From the NCBI GenBank assembly GCA_026706635.1, contig JAPOYJ010000072.1, forward strand, positions 62,001-126,000: 64,000 bases of DNA. Direction: 5' to 3'. The stretch is from Gemmatimonadota bacterium (lineage in GTDB: Bacteria > Gemmatimonadota > Gemmatimonadetes > Longimicrobiales > Gaopeijiaceae). The notes under the pieces were generated by a model. It saw only the letters and a program-made list of their open reading frames with translations, did not search any database and had not been told where the DNA came from. Within the stretch, counting starts at the first letter, position 1. Each line of letters opens with the position of its first letter. The position numbers were made by a program, and so were the translations under genes. Of the stretch, positions 27,699 through 36,415 are shown in pieces.

Positions 27699-28295
27699 AT
27701 GGCCAACGTCGACGCGACGTCTGCTGCCATGGAGCACGGACAGCTACGATCGGCTGGCAGCCGGACGAACAACTCGACAGGCTGCACACGGGTTGCGGCT
27801 GCGGCCTGGTGGGCGTTGGCCGGATTGGCATCGGCCAGCCTCGGCGTCCAGGCCCAGGAGGCGGGATCCGCTTCGCTCGCGCCGGACGAGGACGGACTTG
27901 CCGTCAGCGCGCACATCGGCACCCAGTTGGCCCTTGTTGTCATTTTCCCCTTACCCGGAGTCAGCGTGGACGTGATCGTCGACTCCGACCGGCTGCCCGT
28001 ATGGGGACAGGTGCAGCTCGCTGCCCACATTCCCCTCGCAGTGGGCAGCGTTCGACTCGGCGTCGGTGGTCGCCAGGGCGCCGGAGGCTACGCTCTCTGC
28101 GAGAAGGGGGTTGGCTTAGGCCACCACGACTTCGGTGACTACCACCTGACAGGATGCGGACTCGGAGGGAGACTTGCCCGCGACCGGACGACCTTCTCCC
28201 TGGACGCCACAGTTGGCAGGAGCACCGATAGGACGTTCGGTGCGTACGCCAAGTTGAACTTCGCTGCGCACTACCGCCTCGGGCGATTCCCGTAA
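27699..28295 (+). CDS. Exported protein, possible small beta-barrel
   Basis: 198 residues from an ATG with AAGGAG about 13 bp upstream; an internal ATG at 27729 is an alternative. A long N-region precedes a hydrophobic signal segment (VAAAAWWALAGLASASLGVQA, cleavage probable after AQA). The mature part has alternating hydrophobic strands (LAVSAHIGTQLALVVIFPL, VWGQVQLAAHIPLAVGSVRLGVGG, SLDATVGRS, YAKLNFAAHYRLG) and ends in an aromatic-proline residue pair, compatible with a small outer-membrane barrel. Two cysteines (CEKGVG, TGCGLGG) could form a disulphide. No family recognised. Confidence 0.55.
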   Translation: MANVDATSAAMEHGQLRSAGSRTNNSTGCTRVAAAAWWALAGLASASLGVQAQEAGSASLAPDEDGLAVSAHIGTQLALVVIFPLPGVSVDVIVDSDRLPVWGQVQLAAHIPLAVGSVRLGVGGRQGAGGYALCEKGVGLGHHDFGDYHLTGCGLGGRLARDRTTFSLDATVGRSTDRTFGAYAKLNFAAHYRLGRFP

Positions 28296-28383
28296 TCGGA
28301 GCGTCGAGGCTTCCACTGCCCGTCTCCTCGCCGCCAAGCCCGACCCGTCACCTCAACGGCAGCCTCCGCGCGCGCCCCTCACC

Positions 28384-29415
28384 TCATCGATCCCCCGCCA
28401 GCTCCCGCAGGGCCCGCCTCGCGTAGACGGGCACCATTGCGCGGCGCCACTCCGCGTCCACGATGATGTTGTCGAGCGGCCTGCACTGCCTGCGGGCGCG
28501 TTCGGCGAGCCCCTCGACCACATCGGGTTCCAGCCGAGTCCCCGCCGCAATGGCATCCCACCCGCTCAGGAGCCGCGGCCGCGCCCCGAGAGCCGAGACC
28601 ACCCCCCTGATCGTCGCGACGCTCGCGTCCTCGGCGAAGTCCGCAGCCACAGCGAGCGAAAGCAGCGGAAAGTCGATCGAGCTGCGCTGCCTGAGCTTCC
28701 GGTACGCGCTCCTGCGGCCCGGCACAACGGGTATCCGGACGCGGGTCAGGATCTCGTCCCCGGCACGGCGTGTGTTCCTGATTCCGTCGGTAATGAAGAA
28801 GTCGGCGGCGGCGAGGTCGCGAGCGCCCGAGGGGCCCGCCAGGGTAAGGACGGCATCGTGGGCGATCAGCGCGGCGGGGGTGTCCGCCGAGTGCGCGGCG
28901 ACGCACTTCCTACCCACCCTGGTCACATGGCAGACGTCGCCGTCCTTCTTGAGGCAGTAGCCGAGGGCGTGCCGCCAGAACTTGGTCTGGTTGTAGTAGG
29001 TGCAGCGGGTGTCGAGGCATACGTTGCCACCGATCGTGCCCATGTTCCGCAGCTGGGGTCCGGCGACAAGGCCGGCCGCTTGGGCCACCGCCGGAGCGTG
29101 GAACCGTACGGCCGGGTGCGCGGCGAGATCCGCCAGCGTCTCGAGAGCGCCGATCTCGAGGAAGGCACCAGCCGGCTCCGCCGGACTCCCGTTCCTGCTC
29201 GTCCGATCGCCCCCCTCGACCCGGATGCCCTTCATGGCGTCGACCCCGTTGAGGGACACGAGGTGCGCAGGGGTGAAGAGACGGTGCTTCATGTTGGGCA
29301 TGAGGTCGGTGCCACCCGCAATGGGCATGGCACCTTCGCCGTAGCGGGCGAGCAGCGCGACCGCCTCGTCGACCGTCTCCGGGCGGTGGTAGCGGAAGGC
29401 GGGAAGCCGCAGCAC
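28384..29415 (-). CDS. Molybdenum hydroxylase FAD subunit with [4Fe-4S] loop (4-hydroxybenzoyl-CoA reductase beta type)
   Basis: About 343 residues. FAD-binding motifs PIAGGTDLMPNMK and NMGTIGGNV mark the FAD subunit of the xanthine oxidase family. Between the two FAD motifs and the C-terminal domain is a cysteine-containing insertion: Cys138, Cys154, Cys162 and Cys171, spaced 16, 8 and 9, within DTRCTYYNQTKFWRHALGYC and KKDGDVCHVTRVGRKC. This spacing is that of the extra [4Fe-4S] cluster I recall from the beta subunit of Thauera 4-hydroxybenzoyl-CoA reductase. Ordinary CoxM/XdhB proteins lack it. The GTG at 29413-29415 is the best start after the DUF1460 stop. The subunit is separated from its partners by the DUF1460 gene. 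Confidence 0.88.
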   Translation of the reverse strand: MLRLPAFRYHRPETVDEAVALLARYGEGAMPIAGGTDLMPNMKHRLFTPAHLVSLNGVDAMKGIRVEGGDRTSRNGSPAEPAGAFLEIGALETLADLAAHPAVRFHAPAVAQAAGLVAGPQLRNMGTIGGNVCLDTRCTYYNQTKFWRHALGYCLKKDGDVCHVTRVGRKCVAAHSADTPAALIAHDAVLTLAGPSGARDLAAADFFITDGIRNTRRAGDEILTRVRIPVVPGRRSAYRKLRQRSSIDFPLLSLAVAADFAEDASVATIRGVVSALGARPRLLSGWDAIAAGTRLEPDVVEGLAERARRQCRPLDNIIVDAEWRRAMVPVYARRALRELAGDR

Positions 29416-29435
29416 GTCTAGCAGTCCCGGGGTTG

Positions 29436-30482
29436 CTAGGCCCCGGGCGGAAGCGGCCGGGCCACCATGATTCCGTCCTGGCTCCCGATGCTCAGAATGC
29501 GCTCGGCCAGCGGCTCCTCGCTGATCTGTACGTGAGAACCCACCAGAGGGGCGTGCAGGAGGTGCAGCTCGCCCTCCCGCCAGAGCGCTATCCCCGTGTG
29601 TGCGATGTCCAGGCCCTTCACCGTGCTCGTCGCGGCTATGATGTCGCCGTCGCGGATCCCCGCGGCGGCCGCATCGATCGCGCCCGCCGGAATGTAGAGG
29701 CGCTCGACCTGCCCGAGCCGCGCCTCCGTGCGGGCGATCTCGGCCAGGACGCCGGAGTCCGCAAGTTGCCGGTAGGCGTCCGGGTGCGTGGACATGAAGT
29801 CGACCGCACTGCTGTCGGGCACCCCTCCGAGCTCGCGCGAGAGGTCGAGGAGCGCCCCGGAGGCCTCGTTGTCGGCGATCCACTCGGAGAAGTAGTGGAG
29901 GCGGCTGGCGTATCCGTCCAGCGCTCCGCCCCGGTAGCGGATGCGGGCGAGTTCGTCCCGGTAGGCTGCCTGGAAGCGGTCCGGGTCGTCCAGGAGGGCG
30001 GGGTTACGGGAGACGGCGTCGCCGGTGCCGGGAGGGTCGGTCGCCCGGGGGGAAAGAGACCAGGCCAAACGTGCAAGAACCAGGACGTTCTCCACCAACG
30101 TCACGCAGTCGAGGGCCTCCAGGTTGATGACCAGACGCTCGGAACCGGGGAGCTCCAGCGTGCGGGGTTCGTACGGTGTGCCGACGAAGCGCTCGCCGAT
30201 ACGCGCCACCAGGTCGCCGAAACGGGGGAAGGAGCCAGGGGGTTGGGCGACGGCCCAGGCGAAGTGCTCCCAGGCAACCTCCCAGTCGCGGGCGGTGCCG
30301 GAGGCCGGGCGGTCCAGGGTGTCGCCCGCGGGCGCATCTGCCGGGGACTCCAGCTCGCCGCCCCCTGAAGCACCCCCCGAGACCGACGCGAACCACCACT
30401 CAACGACAACGAGCAGAATCAGCAGCGCGGCGCAGACGCATGCCACGAGCCGCAACCCCCCGAATCTTCGCAGCCAGCTCAC
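29436..30482 (-). CDS. DUF1460 (NlpC/P60-like amidase) membrane-anchored protein
   Basis: 348 residues with an N-terminal transmembrane anchor (LVACVCAALLILLVVVEWWF) and an extracytoplasmic domain. Family landmarks are LINLEALDCVTLVENVLVLAR (probable nucleophile Cys), the long insertion with RIRYRGGALDGYASRLHYFSEWI, and DIAHTGIALWREGELHLLHAPL (His). DUF1460 proteins are N-acetylmuramoyl-L-alanine amidase-like cysteine peptidases acting on peptidoglycan or recovered muropeptides. The GTG start lies 19 bp from double-dyad copy C, read in the same orientation. Its location between subunits of a molybdenum hydroxylase is odd and probably reflects insertion into an older operon. Confidence 0.88.
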   Translation of the reverse strand: MSWLRRFGGLRLVACVCAALLILLVVVEWWFASVSGGASGGGELESPADAPAGDTLDRPASGTARDWEVAWEHFAWAVAQPPGSFPRFGDLVARIGERFVGTPYEPRTLELPGSERLVINLEALDCVTLVENVLVLARLAWSLSPRATDPPGTGDAVSRNPALLDDPDRFQAAYRDELARIRYRGGALDGYASRLHYFSEWIADNEASGALLDLSRELGGVPDSSAVDFMSTHPDAYRQLADSGVLAEIARTEARLGQVERLYIPAGAIDAAAAGIRDGDIIAATSTVKGLDIAHTGIALWREGELHLLHAPLVGSHVQISEEPLAERILSIGSQDGIMVARPLPPGA

Positions 30483-30500
30483 TTGCCCACCCGTTCACAC

Positions 30501-30539
30501 TGTAAACTAGGCATTACAAAATGTAATGTACAGTAGACA
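30501..30539. repeat. Double-dyad element, copy C
   Basis: Dyads TGTAAACTAGGCATTACA (30501-30518) and TGTAATGTACAGTAGACA (30522-30539), spacer AAA. One outer arm is degenerate (AGACA). Read on the minus strand it lies immediately upstream of the DUF1460 GTG, with ATTACA and TACAGT 17 bp apart as possible -35 and -10 hexamers. It separates DUF1460 from the Mo-subunit gene. Confidence 0.88.
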
Positions 30540-30556
30540 TTTCCAATCCACCTGCC

Positions 30557-33004
30557 TCACCCCGCACGCCCAGCCCCCACCGCCTGTCTGGTCCTTCCAG
30601 CCGCCTTCCCCCTGCCAGCCGCCTGCAGCGCCCGCCACACCCTGGGCGGCGAGAAGGGGAGCGAGTCCATTCGCACCCCCACCGCATCGTAGATCGCATT
30701 GGCGATCGCCGGGATCGACGGGTGCAGCGGCCCCTCGCCAGCCTCCTTCGCCCCGTACGGGCCCTCGGGGTCGATCGACTCGACGATCAGCGACTCGAGT
30801 GCAGGAGTGTCGAGGCTCGTCGGGATCCGGTAGTCGAGGAGCGAGGGCGCATTGTGCAGTCCGGCCCGACCTTCGTCGGCGGACTTGAAGATGTGCTCCT
30901 CCATGAGCGCCTCGGCGAACCCCATGTACGCAGAGCCCTCCATCTGTCCGGCCACGAGCACCGGGTTGAGAGCCCGCCCGCAGTCGTGCGCGATCCAGAT
31001 CTTGTCGACCGTGACGAATCCGGTCTCCGTGTCCACCTCGACCTCGGCCACATGCGCCGTGAAGGAGTAGGCGGGCGACGCGCCGATCGTGCCGCCCCGG
31101 TAGCTGCCGTGCACGTCCTTGGGGGTGTTGTACGACCCCGTCGCACCCAGGGTGCCGAACTTTGCCTCGGCCAGGTTGAAGGCCGCGCGGAGCGGCATGC
31201 TCGTCCCGGTGTCGCCGGCCCGCAGCGCCATCCCGCCCGCCAGCAGCACCTCGCGCGGCTTTGCTTCCCACTCCTCCGCCACCGCGTCACGTACCATCGC
31301 CTTGAGCTTCCGGGCCGCCTGCAGGCAGGCATTGCCCAGCATGAATGTCACCCGCGACGAGTAGGCGCCCAGATCGACCGGAGTGAAGTCGGTATCGCCG
31401 GCGAGCACCCGGATGTGGTCGAGCGGCACGCCCAGCTCCTCGGCCACGACGTACGCCACCATCGAGTCCACCCCCTGCCCGATCTCCGAGGCACCGGAGA
31501 AGATCGCCACCCTCCCCGAGCGATCGACCTGAAGCTGGATCCCACTCTGCGGCATCTCGTTCGGGTAGATCGGGTAGTTGGTGCCCGAGATGTAGGTGGA
31601 CCCGGCCACGCCGACGCCTCTGCCGAAGGGAAGCCGCCGGTGCTTGCGCTTCCAGTCGCTCGCCCGCTCCACCTCGGCCAGGCACTCCAGGAATCCGTTC
31701 GAGGTGACCCGCAGCTCGTTGACGGTGCGCGTGTTGGCGCCGATGAAGTTCCGCCGCCTGAGCTCGATGGGGTCGATCTCGAGGCGCTCGGCGATCCGGT
31801 CGAGCTGCACCTCGAAGGCGAAGCGTGGCTGCACCGAGCCGTGACCGCGCTTGGGCCCGCACGCCGGCTTGTTGGTGTAGGCGCGCGTCGACTGGAAGCG
31901 GTACGCCGGCATCTGGTAGGGTGCCGTGAGGAGCTGCCCCGAGTAGTAGGTGGTGACGAGCCCGAAGGAGGCGTAGGCGCCGCCGTCCAGGACGATCCTG
32001 GCGTCGACGGAGGTGAGCATCCCGTCGCTCGTCGCGCCGGTCCGGTAGCGCATGTGGAAGGGGTGGCGGCCACGATGGGCGTAGAAGACCTCCTCGCGCG
32101 TGTAGAGGATCTTGACCGGGCGGCCCGTCAGCATCGACAGCTTGGCGACGCAGAACTCCAGGTCGAAGGGTTCCGACTTGCCTCCGAAGGCCCCACCCAC
32201 GGGGGGTTGGATGACGCGCACCTTCGCCGGGTCCACCTCCAGGACGCGGGCGAGCTCGCGGTGCAGGTAGTGGGGAACCTGGGTCGCGGACCAGACCGTC
32301 AGCTTGCCGTCGCCCGCGGCCAGCCCGATGGCGCAGTGGGGCTCAATCGGCGTGTGAGTCGTCCCCTCGAAGAAATAGTCGTGCTCGGCGATGACGTCCG
32401 CCTCGGCGAAGCCGGCCTCGACGTCGCCGAACTCGAGCTTCACCACCTTGGTGATGTTGCCGCTCCACCCGGGCTTGCGCGGCTCGTGAATGTACGGGCC
32501 GGACGGCGCCGCGATCGCCTCGTGCGGGTCGAAGTACTCGGGAAGCTCCTCGTACGCCACATCGATCAGGTCGAGTGCGGCGATGGCCGTGTCCTCGTCG
32601 ATCGCGGCGACCGCTGCAACCCCGTCGCCGATGTAGCGGACCTTGTCCACGCAGAGCGGATGCTCGTCAGGCGTCCAGGGGATGATACCGTACGGCGTGG
32701 GCATGTCGCGGCCGGTGACGACCGCGTGGACGCCCTCAAGCGCCTCGGCGCGCGAGGTGTCGATCCGCACGATGCGCGCGTGCGGGTGGGGGCTCCGCAG
32801 GATCTTGCCGTGAAGCATCCCCGGGAGCTGGATGTCGTCGGTGTAGCGGGCGCGGCCGGTTGCCTTGGCCAGTCCGTCGACCTTCCGCATCGGGCGGCCG
32901 ATGGTGTTCAGGGGGGAAGCCTCGCCGGTTCGGTCCGGCCGCCCGTTCGCCGCCGGGGACGATCCGCTCCCCCCGTCAATACCGCGTCCGTTGCGCCCCG
33001 TCAC
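30557..33004 (-). CDS. Molybdenum-cofactor subunit, 4-hydroxybenzoyl-CoA reductase-like
   Basis: About 815 residues of the xanthine oxidase family large subunit, which holds the molybdopterin cytosine dinucleotide cofactor. Landmarks: GRPMRKVDGLAKATGRARYTDDI near the N terminus, QPPVGGAFGGKSEPFDLEF (Mo-site loop), VRFAFEVQLDRIAERL-like segment (RFAFEVQLDRIAERLEIDPIELRRRN), EIGQGVDSMVAYVVAEELG, and the C-terminal EAGEGPLHPSIPAIANAIYDAVGVR with the active-site glutamate position in KEAGEG. The start GTG overlaps the stop of the [2Fe-2S] subunit gene (GTGA). An open frame extending to 33328 runs antiparallel in frame through that gene and is not used. The exact substrate is inferred from the FAD subunit only. 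Confidence 0.9.
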   Translation of the reverse strand: MTGRNGRGIDGGSGSSPAANGRPDRTGEASPLNTIGRPMRKVDGLAKATGRARYTDDIQLPGMLHGKILRSPHPHARIVRIDTSRAEALEGVHAVVTGRDMPTPYGIIPWTPDEHPLCVDKVRYIGDGVAAVAAIDEDTAIAALDLIDVAYEELPEYFDPHEAIAAPSGPYIHEPRKPGWSGNITKVVKLEFGDVEAGFAEADVIAEHDYFFEGTTHTPIEPHCAIGLAAGDGKLTVWSATQVPHYLHRELARVLEVDPAKVRVIQPPVGGAFGGKSEPFDLEFCVAKLSMLTGRPVKILYTREEVFYAHRGRHPFHMRYRTGATSDGMLTSVDARIVLDGGAYASFGLVTTYYSGQLLTAPYQMPAYRFQSTRAYTNKPACGPKRGHGSVQPRFAFEVQLDRIAERLEIDPIELRRRNFIGANTRTVNELRVTSNGFLECLAEVERASDWKRKHRRLPFGRGVGVAGSTYISGTNYPIYPNEMPQSGIQLQVDRSGRVAIFSGASEIGQGVDSMVAYVVAEELGVPLDHIRVLAGDTDFTPVDLGAYSSRVTFMLGNACLQAARKLKAMVRDAVAEEWEAKPREVLLAGGMALRAGDTGTSMPLRAAFNLAEAKFGTLGATGSYNTPKDVHGSYRGGTIGASPAYSFTAHVAEVEVDTETGFVTVDKIWIAHDCGRALNPVLVAGQMEGSAYMGFAEALMEEHIFKSADEGRAGLHNAPSLLDYRIPTSLDTPALESLIVESIDPEGPYGAKEAGEGPLHPSIPAIANAIYDAVGVRMDSLPFSPPRVWRALQAAGRGKAAGRTRQAVGAGRAG

Positions 33005-33468
33005 GTGCTCAGCCTCGCCGCGGCCGCCTCGACGGCGTCGTAGATCTTCTCGTAGCCAGTGCAGCGGCACAGGTTCCCCGCCAGCGCCGCCCTGATCTCC
33101 TCGCGCGTCGGCGTCGGGTTGCGGTCGAGCAGCGCCACCGAGCTGCACAGGATGCCGGGGGTGCAGAAGCCGCACTGCGCAGCCCCGTTCAGGTCGAACT
33201 CGTCCTGGACGGGGTGCGTCTCCATCCCGCTCGCGAGTCCCTCCACGGTGCGCACCTCGCGTCCCTCCGCCTCCCAGACGGGGGTGATGCACGACAGGAT
33301 GGCGCGCCCGTCGACAATGACCGTGCACGCGCCGCAGTCACCCTTGTCGCACCCCTGCTTCGACCCGGTCAGACCAAGTCCGTAGCGGAGCGTCTCCAGC
33401 AGCGTGTAGTGGGCGGGCACCCCGCACGAGCGCTCGTCGCCGTTGACCCGCAGGCGGACTATCTCCAT
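33001..33468 (-). CDS. [2Fe-2S] subunit of molybdenum hydroxylase
   Basis: 155 residues with two clusters: a plant-type [2Fe-2S] site at Cys40, Cys45, Cys48 and Cys60 (CDKGDCGACTVIVDG...C) and the C-terminal four-helix site at Cys99, Cys102, Cys134 and Cys136 (QCGFCTPG, LCRCTGY). It shuttles electrons between the FAD subunit and the Mo site. The ATG at 33468 has a strong GAGAGGAGG ribosome binding site. First gene of the operon; divergent from the TonB-dependent receptor gene, with about 225 bp between the two starts available for promoters. Confidence 0.95.
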   Translation of the reverse strand: MEIVRLRVNGDERSCGVPAHYTLLETLRYGLGLTGSKQGCDKGDCGACTVIVDGRAILSCITPVWEAEGREVRTVEGLASGMETHPVQDEFDLNGAAQCGFCTPGILCSSVALLDRNPTPTREEIRAALAGNLCRCTGYEKIYDAVEAAAARLST

Positions 33469-33694
33469 CCGCAGCCTCCTCTCGCTTGGAATATATCGGT
33501 CTGGCCGCGAACGAGTGAATGGTAGCTTCGGACGGATTGCACGCTCATGTTGCAGGTGTACGCGCTCCGGCGGCGGAGGAGAACGCCTTGGAGCATCGGG
33601 GGACAAACGGACGGGCGACCGTATGGCACGAGTGGGAAGATCGGCAGGTGCCTGGCGCGGTTACCCCCAGGGCGCCTGGAGGACGAGCAGCGTT

Positions 33695-36415
33695 ATGTCG
33701 GGGGTGACCCGCGCCCTCCGTCTCGTCCTGGTCGCTGCCCTGTTTCCACTCGGCCTCGCCGCCCAGGACCCCCGGAAGATCGCCCTGCTGAGGGGCCAGA
33801 TCGGCGTCGAGCCCCAGCCCGGCTCTCTCCTGGCCGCGCCGGCCCGCCTCGAGGTCGCTCGCTCGCCACTCTCGGACGCCCTCGCCCAGCTCTCGCACCG
33901 CTCCCGCGTTCAGGTCGCCTTCAGTCCCAGCGTGCTGCCCCCCGACCGGCTTGTGGACTGCGAGTGCGCGGATCTCAACGTGGCCCGCGCCCTCGACCGG
34001 CTCCTGGCGGGCACCGACCTGGGCTACGTCGAGATGGGATCCCAGATCGTTGTGGTGCCCAAGGCGGAGCCGGAGATCCCCGGTGCGGGCGGCGAATTAC
34101 GCAGCCGGGTCCGAGCAGTGGCAACGATGACCGGCGTGGTACGTGACAGCGTCGACCTGGAACCGATTGCCTTCGCCCTGGTCACGGTTGCGCCGTCCGG
34201 AGGCGAGGCTGTCGCCGGGTCAGGATTATCGGACCGTTTCGGGGCATTCGTGGTCCCGGGAGTGTCGACTGGCGGGCCGGTTCGCATTGAGGTGAGTGCA
34301 TTCGGCTACGCCGCCTGGGCCCACACCTACGAGGCCGTGGCCGCCGACCCGGTACGCGTCCTGCTTAGTCCCGCGCCGATTGCCCTGGAGGGGCTCGATG
34401 TGATCGCAAGCGGCCGTGCCGGAGACCCGCTGTCGTTGTCCCGGGACGCGTTCGTGATCGATTCCGCGCTGCTGCGGAGGCTCCCGACGATCGTGGAAAC
34501 GGACGTGCTGCGCGCGATCGCGGTCTCGCCGTCCGCGTCCGCGTCCTCCGACTACATGTCCGTCCCCTTCATCCGTGGCGGCGCCAGCGATGGTACGCCG
34601 GTACTTCTCGACGGGGTGCGGCTTTTCAACGCCTTCCACCTGGGAGGCTTTATCTCGGCAATCAACCCGGAAGCGGTGGAGCGCGCGACACTGCTCGCCG
34701 GGTCGGGCGGGGAGGGACTCGCCGTCGGGTCGCTGTCGGGTGCGATCGACATCGCAACCCGAGACGGTTCCCGGGACAGGATGCGGATGGGTGGCGCCCT
34801 GGGAGCCCTATCGTCGCGACTGTCGATCGAAGGCCCTGTCGGCGAGAGCGTGTCCTTTCTGGTGGACGGGCGCCGCACCTGGATCGACGGGTTTACGCGG
34901 GCGCTCGACAAGATGGGGATCATCGACGGGCATGCTCCCTACTTCTTCCGAGATCTGCACGCCAAGGTGACGACTGACCTGGGCGGGGTCCGTCGGCTGT
35001 CGGTGAGCGGCTACATGAACTTGGAATCGGTGGACGATGTCGACGCGCGGGAACAGGTGACCAGACAGCTTGCGATGACTTGGGGCAACGCCGCCTTCTC
35101 GGGTCACTACCGCACCGGGTTCGGGGGCAGTGGGATCCTGGACGCCACCCTGGGGCACAGCCGGTTCACCGGTGAACTGTTTCACGTCGAGGACCTTCCT
35201 CGGGCCGTTCCGGACACGGGTCTCTTCGGCCACGGTTCCATGGGTGAGAGCCGCGCCGACCTGAAGGTGACGATGCACGCCCCCGGGGCGACGATCATCG
35301 CTGGAGCCCGGGCGACACGATTCGACGCTGACCACGACTACCGCTTCAGCGAAGACTGCTACAGCTCCTGTTCCTGGGACTTCGACCACGACCTCTCCGA
35401 CTTCTTCACCAAACGCCTTTCGTTGAGCGAGACCCAGTGGCGCCTGGCTGGCTATTCGAGAGTCGAGGCCCCTCTGCCCAGCGGGTTCTCGGCCCAGGGA
35501 GGCGTGCGGCTGGACCGCTTCGTGGGCTTGGCGACCGAATTCTCGCCCTTCGCCGAGTTGGGCTACGCCGCGTCGTGGTGGAGCGCACGCATCTCGGCGG
35601 CCCGCTCGCACCAGGCGCTGGCCTCGGTGCGCAACGAGGAGTCGCTGTTCGCGAGCTTCCTGGCCTACGACCTCCTCGCCCCCGTGAGCGAACCATCGGT
35701 TCCCCGCAACACCGAGTTCACTGCCGGGTGGGAGGGTTCGCGGGGACGGCTCAGGATTCGGCTGGACGCCTATGCGCGCATGCTGGACAACCTCAGGCTG
35801 CCAGCGTTCGAGTCCAACCCGATCCAAGTTCCGGTGCTGGGGAATCCTGCCCAGTGGGAGCAGGCCAGCGGTACGGCTCGGGGAATCGAGGCGACCTGGA
35901 GCTGGCTGCCGGACCTGGGGCTTTCTGCTCTGGGGACGTACCGGTGGGCCAGGGTGTCGCGAACCGTGTCCGCGCGGAGCTACACGCCGCGCTTTCACCG
36001 TGAACATGAACTCGAACTCGGGGCGTCCTACAGGCGCGGCACCTCCTCCTGGTCGGCCCGGTTCTCCCTGCGCTCGGGACAGCCGGTCACGCCCGTACTC
36101 GCCCTCGCCAGGCTTTCCGCTTCCCTCCCGTGGAACCTCTACCCCGAGGGTGGACACCTCGCCGATACGAGACTGCTCGCTGGCGGGTACAACTCCGAGG
36201 AGCTGCCGCGCTATGCACGCATGGACGTGGGCTGGCGTCGGGAGAGCGAGGTGTCGTGGTTCGGAGGCGGGGTGGCGATGGTCTATGCCTCGGTGGCCAA
36301 CCTCCTCAACCGTGCCAATGTGGTCGGCTGGACCGTGGGGGGGGGCGGTTTCACGCGGGTTCGGCGTCGCCAGCTCCCGGTGATGCCGTCCCTGGGCGCG
36401 GAGTTCCGGTTTTGA
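33695..36415 (+). CDS. TonB-dependent receptor with STN domain
   Basis: About 906 residues. Signal peptide ALRLVLVAALFPLGLAAQ, then an STN (secretin/TonB N-terminal) domain at roughly residues 45-130 (ARSPLSDALAQLSHRSRVQVAFSP to SQIVVVPK), a carboxypeptidase-regulatory-like beta sandwich (MTGVVRDSVDLEPIAFALVTVAPSG), a plug domain (VPFIRGGASDGTPVLLDGVRLFNAFHLGG, INPEAVERATLLAGSGG) and a beta barrel ending GAEFRF with the terminal Phe. It imports a ligand across the outer membrane with TonB. STN domains usually signal to FecR-type anti-sigma factors, but none is encoded here. The stop TGA overlaps the TTG start of a lipoprotein gene. Confidence 0.9.
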   Translation: MSGVTRALRLVLVAALFPLGLAAQDPRKIALLRGQIGVEPQPGSLLAAPARLEVARSPLSDALAQLSHRSRVQVAFSPSVLPPDRLVDCECADLNVARALDRLLAGTDLGYVEMGSQIVVVPKAEPEIPGAGGELRSRVRAVATMTGVVRDSVDLEPIAFALVTVAPSGGEAVAGSGLSDRFGAFVVPGVSTGGPVRIEVSAFGYAAWAHTYEAVAADPVRVLLSPAPIALEGLDVIASGRAGDPLSLSRDAFVIDSALLRRLPTIVETDVLRAIAVSPSASASSDYMSVPFIRGGASDGTPVLLDGVRLFNAFHLGGFISAINPEAVERATLLAGSGGEGLAVGSLSGAIDIATRDGSRDRMRMGGALGALSSRLSIEGPVGESVSFLVDGRRTWIDGFTRALDKMGIIDGHAPYFFRDLHAKVTTDLGGVRRLSVSGYMNLESVDDVDAREQVTRQLAMTWGNAAFSGHYRTGFGGSGILDATLGHSRFTGELFHVEDLPRAVPDTGLFGHGSMGESRADLKVTMHAPGATIIAGARATRFDADHDYRFSEDCYSSCSWDFDHDLSDFFTKRLSLSETQWRLAGYSRVEAPLPSGFSAQGGVRLDRFVGLATEFSPFAELGYAASWWSARISAARSHQALASVRNEESLFASFLAYDLLAPVSEPSVPRNTEFTAGWEGSRGRLRIRLDAYARMLDNLRLPAFESNPIQVPVLGNPAQWEQASGTARGIEATWSWLPDLGLSALGTYRWARVSRTVSARSYTPRFHREHELELGASYRRGTSSWSARFSLRSGQPVTPVLALARLSASLPWNLYPEGGHLADTRLLAGGYNSEELPRYARMDVGWRRESEVSWFGGGVAMVYASVANLLNRANVVGWTVGGGGFTRVRRRQLPVMPSLGAEFRF

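Noticed and set aside
28384-29883. Long minus-strand frame extending the FAD subunit upstream to 29883
   Set aside because: The extra part overlaps the DUF1460 gene and is low-complexity alanine/arginine sequence; the conserved domain starts at RLPAFRYHRPETVDEA.
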